Counted from the stretch's first letter, positions 16,240 to 25,113 are shown. The stretch: DNA of 64,000 nucleotides from an uncultured Clostridia bacterium (GCA_947623585.1 CANQHA010000001.1:277491-341490); one strand, 5' to 3'. Notes: generated by a model from the sequence alone, not told the origin. Numbers and translations are program-made.

Positions 16240-17715
16240 GTGAAGAAGATTTTTACCCTAAAGCGGGTCGCCCTGCTTATGAGCCTTATCCTCGTATACA
16301 CCTGCGCGTTTTTGTTTGTCAAGATATATGCCGATAAATCCATTCTCTCGGCGTCGGCCATGCCCTCGGACGACTCTCTTTACGTTCCGAACGAGCCCGA
16401 GACCGTCGAGGAAGCCTTTGAAGAGGCAAAGGCTCAGGTGCCGGCTTTCACCGGACCGGTAGAAAACATTGTGAACAAGGTTGCGGGAAACCGCGGAATA
16501 ATGGGCATAGCCTCGGCGACGAGCGTGCCGGATTCCATCGAAACGCCGGAAACTACCAAGGAAACCGAAAAGACCGAGGCTACGACCCCGAAAACCGAGG
16601 CTCCGACCACTAAGCACTCGGAGACGACCACCGAAAAGACCACCGCGCCGACTACCGCTCCCCCGCCGACGACCACCTCGGAGCAGCCCGTCGAGGACTC
16701 TGCTCCCGAAGAGGACGAGGAGGAATATATCGACGAGCAGCCGGAATTTGACGACGATGACGCGGTTCTTGACGATCCCGAAGAGGAGACGGGCGAGATT
16801 TTGCCGCCCGGAATGACCGACGAACAGCTTCGCGAGCTGCTTGAAAGGCTTGGGGTCGAGGGCGCGCAGCTTCCTCAGACAAACCCATCGGACGCGCTTA
16901 TTTCGGCGGGAAGCTATAAAAATCAGTTCTTGACGATATATGACACCAAGCAGAAAAGGCTTCGCACCGAAAACGCATTCGACCTTGTTTGCGAGATAAC
17001 GAGCAGCGAGGTCGGCAGCAGCATGGAGCCCGAAGCCATTAAAGCTCAGGCGGTCGCGGCTTATACCTATTGCAAATATTATGAGCAAAAGGGCGAATAC
17101 GCCGAAATTGCGACAAAATCGGACGTGCCGGATATCGTCAGACAGTGCGTTGAAGCCGTTGACGGTCTCGCGATATACTATGACGGAAAATACATTATGT
17201 CGGCGTTCTCGGCCTCGACAGGCGGATATACCGCCGCGAGCAAAAACGTCTGGGGCGGAGACCTGCCCTATTTGCAGTCTGTCATGAACGAATACGACTA
17301 TCTCGACTCGAAATATTACGGCTGCGTGACGACCTATACCGTCGATGAGGTCAGAAGCAAAATTGAATCGAAAACAAATATCCGCCTCTCGGAGAATTAC
17401 AGCGAGTGGATCAGAGTTCTGAGCCACAACGACAATATCTATGTCGGTCAGCTCTCAATAGACGGCCACACAAGCGCATATATCAGCGGCAAGGAACGCA
17501 CTATCACCGGCCATGTATTCAGAACCTATATCCTCGGAATACGCTCTACCGCTTTCACCGTCAGCTATTCAAACGGAGTTTTCACCTTTACGACCTACGG
17601 CTACGGCCACGGCGTTGGGCTTTCGCAGATAGGCGCAAACCTCTATGCAAAATACGGCGGATATACCTTTGACCAGATACTTCACCACTACTATACCGGA
17701 GTCACGATAAGATGA
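16240..17715 (+). CDS. SpoIID/LytB domain protein, membrane-anchored
   Basis: 491 aa starting at GTG after GAAAGGA. A signal-anchor (about residues 7-28) precedes a low-complexity Thr/Pro/Glu stretch (about 100-190, TTTEKTTAPTTAPPP) and then the SpoIID/LytB domain (about 225-490), with EPEAIKAQAVAAYTYCKYY and the C-terminal YGHGVGLSQIGANLYAKYG. SpoIID cleaves glycan strands lacking stem peptides during engulfment; relatives outside spoIIR/spoIIID loci often act on vegetative or spore wall. The long linker, similar to those of the two sortases, suggests surface placement within peptidoglycan. It overlaps the next gene by 4 nt (ATGA). Confidence 0.85.
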   Translation: MKKIFTLKRVALLMSLILVYTCAFLFVKIYADKSILSASAMPSDDSLYVPNEPETVEEAFEEAKAQVPAFTGPVENIVNKVAGNRGIMGIASATSVPDSIETPETTKETEKTEATTPKTEAPTTKHSETTTEKTTAPTTAPPPTTTSEQPVEDSAPEEDEEEYIDEQPEFDDDDAVLDDPEEETGEILPPGMTDEQLRELLERLGVEGAQLPQTNPSDALISAGSYKNQFLTIYDTKQKRLRTENAFDLVCEITSSEVGSSMEPEAIKAQAVAAYTYCKYYEQKGEYAEIATKSDVPDIVRQCVEAVDGLAIYYDGKYIMSAFSASTGGYTAASKNVWGGDLPYLQSVMNEYDYLDSKYYGCVTTYTVDEVRSKIESKTNIRLSENYSEWIRVLSHNDNIYVGQLSIDGHTSAYISGKERTITGHVFRTYILGIRSTAFTVSYSNGVFTFTTYGYGHGVGLSQIGANLYAKYGGYTFDQILHHYYTGVTIR

Positions 17716-18617
17716 TAAAAAGATTTTTTGCCGCGGCGATGCTCATGGCGGCGCTGCTGAATCTAAGCTCGTGCGCGGAAAAACCTCGCAAGGATTATTC
17801 CGAGATCGTTACCGAAAGCACGACCGTCAGCGCCCCGCCCGAGGAGACCTCGCCCGAGCCGAAAACGCCGGTCTATGATTTCACCGAGATAATAAAAGCT
17901 CACGAAAGCGGCGACGCTTCTCGGCTTAACGAAAAGGATTCGGTGATATATTCCTCGGCGCTCGAGGTCGCAAACAGCATCTTCAACGATGAGATGAGCG
18001 GCGAGGAAAAGGTAGTCGCGGCACACGACTGGCTCGTTTATAACATCACTTACGATTCGGCGGGGCTTTTGCCGATTCCGACCGTTACGCCCGACGCCGA
18101 GAACCCTTACGGAGTTTTCACCCGCGGAATGGGAACCTGCATGGGATATACCACGACCTTCCAGCTTTTGATGATTTTGGGCGGGGTCGAATCGCAGGTG
18201 GTTCAGGGCGTAGCCGGAGAGGACAGCGAGGAGCACGCCTGGAACATGGTCAAGCTGGACGGAAATTGGTACCATGTCGATACCACTTGGGACGATTTTG
18301 TGCCTGATTACGAGGGGCGTATGCCATTTCACATCTATACCCTTGTGACCGACAGCTTCATGGAGGCCGAGCACGTTTGGGACAAGTCTAAGACCCCCGA
18401 GGCCGACGACGACAGCAAAATGTACTATAAAACGCACGGGCTTTTCGCCGAAACCTGCGAGGAAAACACGGCGATACTCGAAAAGGCCCACGAGGCGGGT
18501 CAGACCATGGCGGAGATAATGACAAAAGACCTTTCGACGATAACTTATGAGCACGTCGCGGAGTATTGGCCGAACGAATTCGGCGACTGCGTTATCACGA
18601 TCTATTGGTTGATCTGA
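17712..18617 (+). CDS. Transglutaminase-like domain lipoprotein
   Basis: 301 aa with a lipoprotein signal peptide (lipobox LSSC, C21), a short Thr/Pro/Glu linker and a transglutaminase-like/cysteine-protease core: C143 in GMGTCMGYTT, H175 in EEHAWNMV and D190 in YHVDTTWDD form the expected triad. Such secreted domains usually act as peptidases or cross-linking enzymes of the cell wall. It overlaps the SpoIID-domain gene (ATGA), and with the two sortases they make a four-gene surface-processing set. Confidence 0.85.
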   Translation: MIKRFFAAAMLMAALLNLSSCAEKPRKDYSEIVTESTTVSAPPEETSPEPKTPVYDFTEIIKAHESGDASRLNEKDSVIYSSALEVANSIFNDEMSGEEKVVAAHDWLVYNITYDSAGLLPIPTVTPDAENPYGVFTRGMGTCMGYTTTFQLLMILGGVESQVVQGVAGEDSEEHAWNMVKLDGNWYHVDTTWDDFVPDYEGRMPFHIYTLVTDSFMEAEHVWDKSKTPEADDDSKMYYKTHGLFAETCEENTAILEKAHEAGQTMAEIMTKDLSTITYEHVAEYWPNEFGDCVITIYWLI

Positions 18618-18639
18618 GCGCTTTTTGAGGAGTGATAAT

Positions 18640-19371
18640 ATGCGTACAGCCATCGTCACCGGCGCTTCAAGAGGTATCGGCGCGGCGGCTTCTTTGGAGC
18701 TTTCCGCTCTCGGATATGCAGTTGCGGTGAACTTTAAGGACAACGCCGAAAAGGCTTTCGAGACCGTTTCAAAAATACGCGCGCTCGGCGGCGTTGCCGA
18801 GGCTTTTAAAGCCGACGTTTCCGAGCCAGACGAGGTTAGACGGCTTTTTCAAAGCTCCGAGGAAGCGCTCGGACGCACCGAAATTTTGGTGAACAACGCC
18901 GGAATAAGCAAAATCGTCCTGCTTCAGGACATGGGCGACGACGAGATATCCGAGCTTTTGCGGGTAGATCTTCTCGGGACGATTTTATGCTCACGCGAGG
19001 CCGCAAAGCTGATGATACCGCGAAAAAGCGGGCTTATAATCAACATCGCTTCGATGTGGGGCGAGGTCGGCGCCTCATGCGAGACCGTTTATTCGGCCTG
19101 CAAAGCCGGAGTTATCGGCTTCACGAAAGCCCTCGCCAAAGAGCTCGGACCGAGCGGAATAAGGGTGAACTGCGTTTCGCCCGGGGTCATCAGAACCGAC
19201 ATGAACAGCGCTCTTGACGCCGAGACCCTCGGCTCGCTCGAAAGCGACACTCCCCTTTTGCGCCTCGGAACGCCGAAGGACGTAGCGAAAGCGATAGCGT
19301 TTTTCGCCCGCGAGGATTCCTCGTTCATAACGGGTCAAGTGCTGCCGGTAAACGGCGGAATTATTGTCTGA
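18640..19371 (+). CDS. SDR family oxidoreductase (3-oxoacyl-ACP reductase-like)
   Basis: 243 aa from MRTAIVTGAS; GAGGAG sits 7 nt before this ATG, so the track start at 18625 (a TTG overlapping that site) is rejected. TGASRGIG at 7-14 binds the cofactor, NNAG near 86 is present, and the Ser-Tyr-Lys triad is seen in NIASMWGE and VYSACKAG. The C-terminus SSFITGQVLPVNGG is typical of FabG. With acpS two genes downstream a role in fatty-acid synthesis is plausible, but substrate cannot be fixed. Confidence 0.82.
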   Translation: MRTAIVTGASRGIGAAASLELSALGYAVAVNFKDNAEKAFETVSKIRALGGVAEAFKADVSEPDEVRRLFQSSEEALGRTEILVNNAGISKIVLLQDMGDDEISELLRVDLLGTILCSREAAKLMIPRKSGLIINIASMWGEVGASCETVYSACKAGVIGFTKALAKELGPSGIRVNCVSPGVIRTDMNSALDAETLGSLESDTPLLRLGTPKDVAKAIAFFAREDSSFITGQVLPVNGGIIV

Positions 19372-19386
19372 AAGGAAGTCTCAAAA

Positions 19387-19881
19387 ATGGAAGGCATAAG
19401 AGAACAGCTCGTTAAAAAGCCGAAAACGCCGGCCGACGCGCTCAAAAAGGCGCTCGTAAGGCTCGGCTCGATCGTCGTCGCGGCGGCAGCATATGTCGTT
19501 CTCGGAAATTTTGTCAAGAGTTTTTTGATTTTAGAGGTCTGCCTGCTTCTGCTTATCGCCTTTGTCTGGGGCTGCTGGGTGCTCGCGGGATATTTTAACG
19601 TCGAGTATGAATATACCGTAGTCGGCGACGAGCTTCAGATAGACAAAATCTACAATAAAAAAAGCCGCAAGCCGCTCTGCTCGCTGTCGCTTAGAAAGGC
19701 TGACAGCTTTTATGCCTCGGAAAAACGCCTCGACGGCGTTACGGTCATAGACGCCTCGGGCGAAAGCGACAAAAAAACGATAGTCTATGAGGACCAAAAA
19801 TACGGCAAAACCGCGCTTATCATCTCTCCCGACGAGAAAACGCTCGAGATGATATCGCGTTATCTTCCGAGGGCGATATGA
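19387..19881 (+). CDS. Two-helix membrane protein of unknown function (DUF6106-like)
   Basis: 164 aa. Residues 1-24 are charged, two adjacent hydrophobic segments follow (about 26-46 and 50-72), and the rest is a soluble beta-rich domain (EYEYTVVGDELQIDKIYNKK onward). The arrangement resembles the clostridial DUF6106 proteins, recalled from memory and not verified. It lies 15 nt after the reductase and overlaps acpS by 4 nt (ATGA). Function unknown. Confidence 0.65.
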   Translation: MEGIREQLVKKPKTPADALKKALVRLGSIVVAAAAYVVLGNFVKSFLILEVCLLLLIAFVWGCWVLAGYFNVEYEYTVVGDELQIDKIYNKKSRKPLCSLSLRKADSFYASEKRLDGVTVIDASGESDKKTIVYEDQKYGKTALIISPDEKTLEMISRYLPRAI

Positions 19882-20246
19882 GAACGGGCATAGACGCGGT
19901 GGAGACCGCAAGGATAGAAAAAAGCCTGATGATACCCGGCTTTCGCGAAAGGGTCTACTCCCCTCGCGAAATTGAGTTCATCGAGGCCAAGGGCAGCGGC
20001 TCGGTGCAGTCATACGCCGCTAATTTCGCCGCGAAAGAGGCTTTTTCAAAGTCGATCGGCACCGGCATCAGAGGCTTTTCGCTCACCGAGGTGGAGATTT
20101 TGCGCAACGCCCTCGGAGCGCCTTACATAGTTCTTTCGGGAAAAGCCGCCGAGCTTGCAAAGGGGCTCGACTTTACAGTCAGCCTTACTCACACGAGGCG
20201 AGACGCGACCGCGATAGTTATCGCATTTGAAGAAAATGAGCGTTAA
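19878..20246 (+). CDS. acpS: Holo-[acyl-carrier-protein] synthase AcpS
   Basis: 122 aa, normal length. GIDAVETARIEKSL at the N-terminus carries the Mg-binding Asp, and YAANFAAKEAFSKSIGTG (about 54-71) is the (F/W)(A/S)xKEA(F/L)xK signature. The enzyme transfers phosphopantetheine from CoA to ACP. It overlaps both neighbours, and acpS beside nnrD is a common clostridial order. Confidence 0.93.
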   Translation: MRTGIDAVETARIEKSLMIPGFRERVYSPREIEFIEAKGSGSVQSYAANFAAKEAFSKSIGTGIRGFSLTEVEILRNALGAPYIVLSGKAAELAKGLDFTVSLTHTRRDATAIVIAFEENER

Positions 20247-21228
20247 AATCAGCAGCGAAAATTTCATAAAGGCCGAAAAACGCGCTTCACGGCTTGATTT
20301 ACACATTTCGGAGGCCCTAAAGCCCTTTACCTCGGAAAACGGCGATATCGAGCTTTTGAACGCGCGTAAAGTGTTGCAGCTTGTCAAGCCTCGCCCCGAG
20401 AATTCTCACAAGGGCAGCTTCGGCAGGCTTGTTTTGATATCCGGATCGGACAGATTCCCGGGCGCGGCGCAGATCGCCGCGCTGAGCGCGCTTCGTTCGG
20501 GCGTGGGACTCGTAACCGTTATCTCAACAAAAGCCGCCTGCGCCGCGTTATCGGTAAACGCAAAAGAAGCGACGCTTATGCCGGTGGGTTCTGACAGCCG
20601 CGGATTTATCTCGGCGTCTTCGGAGGAAAAAGAGGATATCGCGGAAACGGTCTCAAAAGCGAGCGCTTTGCTAATCGGCCCCGGGCTGGGAACCGCGCCC
20701 GGCTGCCTTGACGTTTTGAAAATAGCAATAAAAAAATCGCGCTGCCCGATAATATTGGACGCGGACGGAATAAACCTTGTCTCAAATCGCATAGAATTTC
20801 TCAGAAGAGCCGAGGCAGGCTTGATCCTTACGCCGCACCCCGCCGAGCTTTCAAGGCTTTGCGGAGCGGCGCTTGAAGACGTTTTGAAAGACCGCCCGCG
20901 CTATGCAAGGCTTGCCGCCCAAAAGACCGGCGGCGTTGTGGTCTCAAAATCGGCCGCAACGCTTATTGCCGCAAAGAGCCGACTGCTCTTGTCTGCAAGG
21001 GGCAATAACGCGCTTGCAAAGGGCGGAAGCGGCGACTTCCTTGCGGGGCTTATCGCTTCGTTTGCGGCTCAGGGGTATTCCCCCGCCGCCGCGGCAGCGA
21101 TCGGAGTTACCGTCCAAGGGCTTTGCTGCGAGGAAGTTTCAAAACGCCTCTCCAAAAGAAGCGTTATCGCCCAAGACCTTATCGACTGCCTGCCTGAGCT
21201 TTTCAAGAAAATTGAAAGGCTGATTTGA
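20236..21228 (+). CDS. nnrD: ADP-dependent NAD(P)H-hydrate dehydratase
   Basis: 330 aa from the ATG at 20236; the track adds three codons from a TTG. The YjeF C-terminal (ribokinase-like) domain is clear: SHKGSFGRLVLISGS, FPGAAQIAALSALRSGVG, LIGPGLG, ILDADGIN, LTPHPAE and the catalytic KGGSGDFLAG near 262. It repairs hydrated NADH and NADPH. The N-terminal epimerase domain of the bifunctional Nnr is missing; about 40 residues of unassigned sequence stand before the domain. It overlaps acpS by 11 nt. Confidence 0.9.
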   Translation: MSVKISSENFIKAEKRASRLDLHISEALKPFTSENGDIELLNARKVLQLVKPRPENSHKGSFGRLVLISGSDRFPGAAQIAALSALRSGVGLVTVISTKAACAALSVNAKEATLMPVGSDSRGFISASSEEKEDIAETVSKASALLIGPGLGTAPGCLDVLKIAIKKSRCPIILDADGINLVSNRIEFLRRAEAGLILTPHPAELSRLCGAALEDVLKDRPRYARLAAQKTGGVVVSKSAATLIAAKSRLLLSARGNNALAKGGSGDFLAGLIASFAAQGYSPAAAAAIGVTVQGLCCEEVSKRLSKRSVIAQDLIDCLPELFKKIERLI

Positions 21229-21741
21229 TTGAAAAGAATACTTATTTTCATCGTCTGCGCAATGTCGCTTCTTTGCGGCTGCGCAAAAGCCCCCACCGAC
21301 TCGGTGACGCTTCCGCCCTGCTTTTCGACCGAAACGGAGATAACCGTTGAGGACACCGCCTATGGCGCGATTCTCTCGCGGTATGCCGACGGATTCTGGA
21401 AGGTCGAGCTTCTGTCGCCCGCAGCCGTCAAGGGGCTTATTTTCACCGTGAACGGCGAGGAGACCGAGGTGGCGTTTCAGGGGCTGCGCTTTACCTTTGA
21501 CACCGCGAGATTTCCCGTCGGCTCGGTGGTTTCGGCGGCGATAAGCAAGCTGGACCGCCTTATCGCCTCGCCTATCGAGGTCATGAACGGCGAGGAGCAG
21601 TGCCTTGCGACCGGCACCGTCGGCGGCGAGGGATATACTCTCACGCTGAGCCTCACGCACGTTCCGACAAAGCTCGAGCTTGCCGACAGCGGAATGACCG
21701 TCGTTTTCAAAACGTTCGACGTCGTTGAGTTTGAGGAGTGA
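21229..21741 (+). CDS. Small lipoprotein of unknown function
   Basis: 170 aa beginning with TTG immediately after the preceding stop. MKRILIFIVCAMSLLCGC is a lipoprotein signal peptide with the lipidated Cys at 18. The mature part is beta-rich and shows no known motif. It is last in the block, followed by repeat DNA and a hairpin, and depends on coupling to nnrD for translation. Confidence 0.7.
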   Translation: MKRILIFIVCAMSLLCGCAKAPTDSVTLPPCFSTETEITVEDTAYGAILSRYADGFWKVELLSPAAVKGLIFTVNGEETEVAFQGLRFTFDTARFPVGSVVSAAISKLDRLIASPIEVMNGEEQCLATGTVGGEGYTLTLSLTHVPTKLELADSGMTVVFKTFDVVEFEE

Positions 21742-21764
21742 GGAAGCGCCGCTCCGGGCGCAAG

Positions 21765-21947
21765 AATTAAAAGTTTTCGCTCAAGCCTTTTTCAAAAGGC
21801 TTGTGGGGGTTGAGGGGTGAAACCCCTCGCCGCTGCCCTTGGCAGCGGAAAAATTTACGGAGTGCGCTCCGCAAGGGGTGAATTAAAAAAACAATCCGGT
21901 GGATTGTTTTTTAAGAGGGGACGCCCTGCAAGAGAGGGCGTCCCCTA
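21765..21947 (+). repeat. 183-bp hairpin-rich dispersed repeat, copy 1
   Basis: Starts AATTAAAAGTTTTCGCTC and runs through hairpins CAAGCCTTTT/AAAAGGCTTG, CCGCTGCCCTT/GGCAGCGG, GGAGTGCGCTCC, ACAATCC/GGATTGT and GGGGACGCCCT/AGGGCGTCCCC. A second copy about 90% identical by eye lies in the opposite orientation at 60708-60889. A 22-nt end fragment is also present at 43008-43029. No ORF of note. Confidence 0.85.
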
Positions 21948-21950
21948 TTT

Positions 21951-22420
21951 GCCGAGCGACGAGCGAGGCAAACAAAAAGCACTCCGCCCGGTGGACAGTT
22001 TGTCATCTCCATTTCGTGCGAAGGCGTAAGCCTTCGCAAAACGATGCCGCCAAAAACAATCTGTCCGCAGAAAGTACGCGCATCGTTGAGCCTTCGCAAA
22101 ACGATGCCGCCAAAACCCACCTGCCCGCAGAAAGTGCGGGCATCGTTGAGACCTCGCCGGGGGTTCCCCTTTGCCGAGCGATGAGCGAGGTAAACAAAAA
22201 GCACTCCGCCCGGTGGACAGTTTGTCATCTCCATTTCGGGCGAAGGCGTAAGCCTTCGCAAAACGATGCCGGCAAAAACAATCTGCCCGCAGAAAGCGCG
22301 GGCATCGTTGAACCCTCGCCGGGGGTTCCCCATTTGCCGAGCGACGAGCGAGGCAAACAAAAACAACCCTCCTCAAAAAGTAGCGTGCATCGTTGAATCT
22401 GCAAGAGAGGGCATCCCCTA
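21951..22420 (+). repeat. Tandem palindromic repeat array
   Basis: A unit beginning GCCGAGCGACGAGCGAGG starts at 21951, 22173 and 22336. Nested inside is a 60-bp unit, GCCTTCGCAAAACGATGCC...GCATCGTTGA, at 22030-22089, 22090-22149 (perfect tandem) and 22252-22311, with a partial copy near 22377-22396. Each 60-bp unit folds as AACGATGC/GCATCGTT around TGCCCGC/GCGGGCA. Near 22404 GCAAGAGAGGGC(A)TCCCCTA repeats the end of the 183-bp element. The ORF track shows overlapping frames on both strands here, as expected for repeats, not genes. Confidence 0.8.
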
Positions 22421-22494
22421 AGCGTATTCCCAAAACATTCTCACTTGATCGCTCACGGAACGCTCCCGAGCGCCGATTCTCCAAAAAAACAAAA

Positions 22495-22531
22495 ACTCCC
22501 TGCCTTTGAAAAAGCAGGGAGCGTTTTTTAA
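22495..22531 (-). terminator. Intrinsic terminator of pnp
   Basis: On the minus strand GCTCCCTGC pairs with GCAGGGAG around a TTTTTCAAAG loop and is followed by TTTTTGTTTTTTT. It lies directly after the pnp stop. Confidence 0.85.
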
Positions 22532-22533
22532 TA

Positions 22534-24672
22534 TCAGTTGTTTGCGTTCTTTCTTGCCTGAAGGTCGATGAGCGCGTCCTTGCGGGAGAGGTTGATCCTT
22601 CCCTGATCGTCGATCTCGACGACCTTGACGACGATCTCGTCGCCTATCGAAACAACGTCCTCGACCTTTTCAACGCGGTGCATATCGAGCTTGGAGATGT
22701 GGACCATGCCGTCCATTCCGGGGACAATCTCGACAAATGCGCCGAAGTTCATAAGCCTTACAACCTTGCCGCGATAGATAGAACCGATCTCGGGGCCGTT
22801 CGCAATGGTGTTGACTATGCCGATGACGGCCTTTGCATTATCGGCGTTGAGACCGCTGACATATACCGCGCCGTCGTCCTCGACGTCGATCTTGACGTCA
22901 AAGTCGGCTTGCAGCTTCTGAATGACCTTGCCGCTCTTGCCGATAACGTCGCCGATCTTATCGACGGGAACGCGGGTGTTGAACATCTTGGGCGCCCATT
23001 TCGAGACCTCGGCGCGAGGCTCGGCGATGGCTTTCGCCATTATCTCGTCAAGAATATAGTCGCGGGCCTTGTGGGTCTTTGCAAAGGCCTCCTCGATTAT
23101 CTCATAGGTGAGGCCGTCAACCTTGATATCGACCTGAATGGCGGTGATGCCCTTGTGAGTGCCGCCGACCTTGAAGTCCATGTCTCCGAAGAAATCTTCA
23201 AGACCCTGAATATCTACCATTGTCTGGAAAGAACCGTCGTCGCGGGTGATAAGTCCGCAGGAGATCCCGGCGACGGGGGCTTTTATCGGAACGCCGGCGT
23301 CCATCAGCGCAAGGGTGGAGCCGCAAATCGAGCCCTGAGAGGTCGAACCGTTGGAGGAAAGGACCTCGGAAACGACCCTTATGGCATAGGGGAACTCGTC
23401 GGTAGAGGGAAGAACAGGAACGAGGGCTTTTTCGGCGAGGGCTCCGTGGCCTATCTCACGTCTGCCGGGGCCGCGTGAGGGCTTGGTCTCTCCGACGGAG
23501 TAGGACGGGAAGTTGTAGTGATGCATATATCTCTTTTCGGTCTCGTCGTCGATCCCGTCCAGCTTCTGAGCGTCGCTTACGGGGCCGAGGGTGACTATCG
23601 AAAGCACCTGAGTCTGACCTCTGGTGAAAAGTCCCGAGCCGTGAACTCTCGGCAAAACGCCGACCTCGGCGCTAAGCGGGCGAATCTGGTCGAGCTTTCT
23701 GCCGTCAACGCGCTTGCCCTCATAAAGCCAGTTGCGAACTATCTTCTTCTGGAGCTTATAGAGGCACTCGTCGATCATGGCGATCTTCTCGGGATACTGC
23801 TCGTCGAACCTTTCATGAACGGCCTCGACGATGGGCGCAAGCCTTGCGTCGCGAACGTTTTTGTCATCGACGTCGAGGGCTTCCTTGACGTTCTCGGCGA
23901 CCATTTCCTCAATGGCGTCGAAGAGATCGTGATCGACCTCCATCGACTCGAAATCAAACTTGGGCTTGCCGATCTCGGCGGTGATGTCGTTGATAAAGGC
24001 GATCATCTTCTTGATCTCGGCGTGGCCCTTCTTTATCGCTTCGAGCATCAGATCGTCCGGCACCTCGTCGGCTCCGGCCTCGATCATTACTATCTTGTCC
24101 ATGGTTCCGGCGACGGTGAGGTTGAGGTGATTCTCGGCTCTCTGAGCCTGAGTCGGGTTTAAGACTATCTCGCCGTCAACAAGTCCGACGCTTATGCCGG
24201 CGATAGGGCCCGCCCACGGGATATCCGAGATCGAGATCGCGACTGAGGTTCCGAGCATACCCGCTATCTCGGGCGAGCAGTCGGGGTCTACCGACAAAAC
24301 GGTCATGACGACGGAAACGTCGTTTCTCATGTCCTTCGGGAAGAGAGGACGGATAGGACGGTCTACCATTCTCGAGGTGAGTATAGCCTTGTCCGAAGGC
24401 TTGCCCTCGCGCTTGGTGAACGAGCCGGGAATCTTTCCGACCGAGTAGAGCTTCTCCTCATAATCGACGGAAAGCGGGAAGAAATCGACTCCCTCCCTCG
24501 GCTTTGTGGAAGCGGTGACGTTGCACATAACGGTGGTCTCGCCGTAGCGGACCCAGCACGAGCCGTTTGAAAGCTCGCAGGTCTTGCCCGTTTCAACGAT
24601 CAAAGGTCTTCCCGCAAAGGTGGTTTCAAATTTTCTGTACCTGTCAAACTGCTTGATTTCTGACATTGCCAT
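22534..24672 (-). CDS. pnp: Polyribonucleotide nucleotidyltransferase (PNPase)
   Basis: 712 aa from MAMSEIKQF; AAGGAGG lies 8 nt before this ATG, so the longer track start at 24759 is rejected. Two RNase PH domains (about 10-225 and 315-540, with GRREIGHGALAEKAL and GSTLALMDAGVPI), a KH domain (PVDKIGDVIGKSGKVIQKL) and a C-terminal S1 domain (GSIYRGKVVRLMNFGAFVEI) are in order. It degrades RNA 3' to 5' with phosphate. It sits downstream of rpsO, the standard order, separated by a terminator hairpin. Confidence 0.96.
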   Translation of the reverse strand: MAMSEIKQFDRYRKFETTFAGRPLIVETGKTCELSNGSCWVRYGETTVMCNVTASTKPREGVDFFPLSVDYEEKLYSVGKIPGSFTKREGKPSDKAILTSRMVDRPIRPLFPKDMRNDVSVVMTVLSVDPDCSPEIAGMLGTSVAISISDIPWAGPIAGISVGLVDGEIVLNPTQAQRAENHLNLTVAGTMDKIVMIEAGADEVPDDLMLEAIKKGHAEIKKMIAFINDITAEIGKPKFDFESMEVDHDLFDAIEEMVAENVKEALDVDDKNVRDARLAPIVEAVHERFDEQYPEKIAMIDECLYKLQKKIVRNWLYEGKRVDGRKLDQIRPLSAEVGVLPRVHGSGLFTRGQTQVLSIVTLGPVSDAQKLDGIDDETEKRYMHHYNFPSYSVGETKPSRGPGRREIGHGALAEKALVPVLPSTDEFPYAIRVVSEVLSSNGSTSQGSICGSTLALMDAGVPIKAPVAGISCGLITRDDGSFQTMVDIQGLEDFFGDMDFKVGGTHKGITAIQVDIKVDGLTYEIIEEAFAKTHKARDYILDEIMAKAIAEPRAEVSKWAPKMFNTRVPVDKIGDVIGKSGKVIQKLQADFDVKIDVEDDGAVYVSGLNADNAKAVIGIVNTIANGPEIGSIYRGKVVRLMNFGAFVEIVPGMDGMVHISKLDMHRVEKVEDVVSIGDEIVVKVVEIDDQGRINLSRKDALIDLQARKNANN

Positions 24673-24805
24673 AGTTTTTTCCTCCTTAGATTTAAAACGT
24701 TTCGTACTTTCAAGCAGCGTTTTAGCAATAAATTCGGCTGCCGAACCTCGGCGGCTCAACTTATTACTAAAAAACGGTGCCCGAAAATACTTCGCGAAGC
24801 TATAT

Positions 24806-24838
24806 CAAAAGGCAGACGCCGACGCCTCTGCCTTTTTG
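24806..24838 (-). terminator. Terminator after rpsO
   Basis: AAAAGGCAGA and TCTGCCTTTT form a perfect stem around GGCGTCGGCG and are flanked by T residues on the minus strand. It lies just past the rpsO stop and may be partly read through into pnp, whose ATG is about 135 nt beyond. Confidence 0.75.
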
Positions 24839-24846
24839 ATGCAGTC

Positions 24847-25113
24847 TTACTTTCTGAGGCCGAGCTTTTCAACAATAGCTCTGTAACGCTCGATATCGGT
24901 GCGCATGAGATAGTTGAGAAGGTTACGCCTGCGTCCGACCATTTTCAGAAGTCCTCTTCTTGAATGGTGGTCGTTCTTGTGGATCTTGAGGTGCTCGGTG
25001 AGATCGGCTATTCTCTTTGAGAGAATTGCGATCTGGACTTCGGGAGAACCGGTGTCGTTCTCGGTAAGTCTGTTGGCCTCAATGATAGCGGTCTTTTCTT
25101 CTTTGAGAAGCAT
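24847..25113 (-). CDS. rpsO: 30S ribosomal protein S15
   Basis: 88 aa, the exact usual length. [49 protein letters not shown] is the unmistakable S15 signature; the protein binds 16S rRNA helices in the platform of the small subunit. It has its own promoter and a structured leader of about 110 nt, and stands upstream of pnp. Confidence 0.98.
   Translation of the reverse strand: MLLKEEKTAIIEANRLTENDTGSPEVQIAILSKRIADLTEHLKIHKNDHHSRRGLLKMVGRRRNLLNYLMRTDIERYRAIVEKLGLRK

Noticed and set aside
16258-17427. Minus-strand ORF of 389 aa opposite the SpoIID-domain gene
   Set aside because: Antisense shadow with Arg/Gly low-complexity from the Thr/Pro linker codons.
21951-22420. Possible CRISPR array
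   Set aside because: Units follow one another directly without unique spacers of constant length, and no cas gene is nearby.
21899-22484. Overlapping ORFs on both strands in the repeat region
   Set aside because: They translate tandem palindromic repeats (for example PSQNDAAKN repeated) and are open on both strands, which is typical of repeat DNA rather than genes.
22678-24162. Plus-strand ORFs of 266 and 214 aa across pnp
   Set aside because: Antisense shadows of a well-conserved gene; no protein-like domains.
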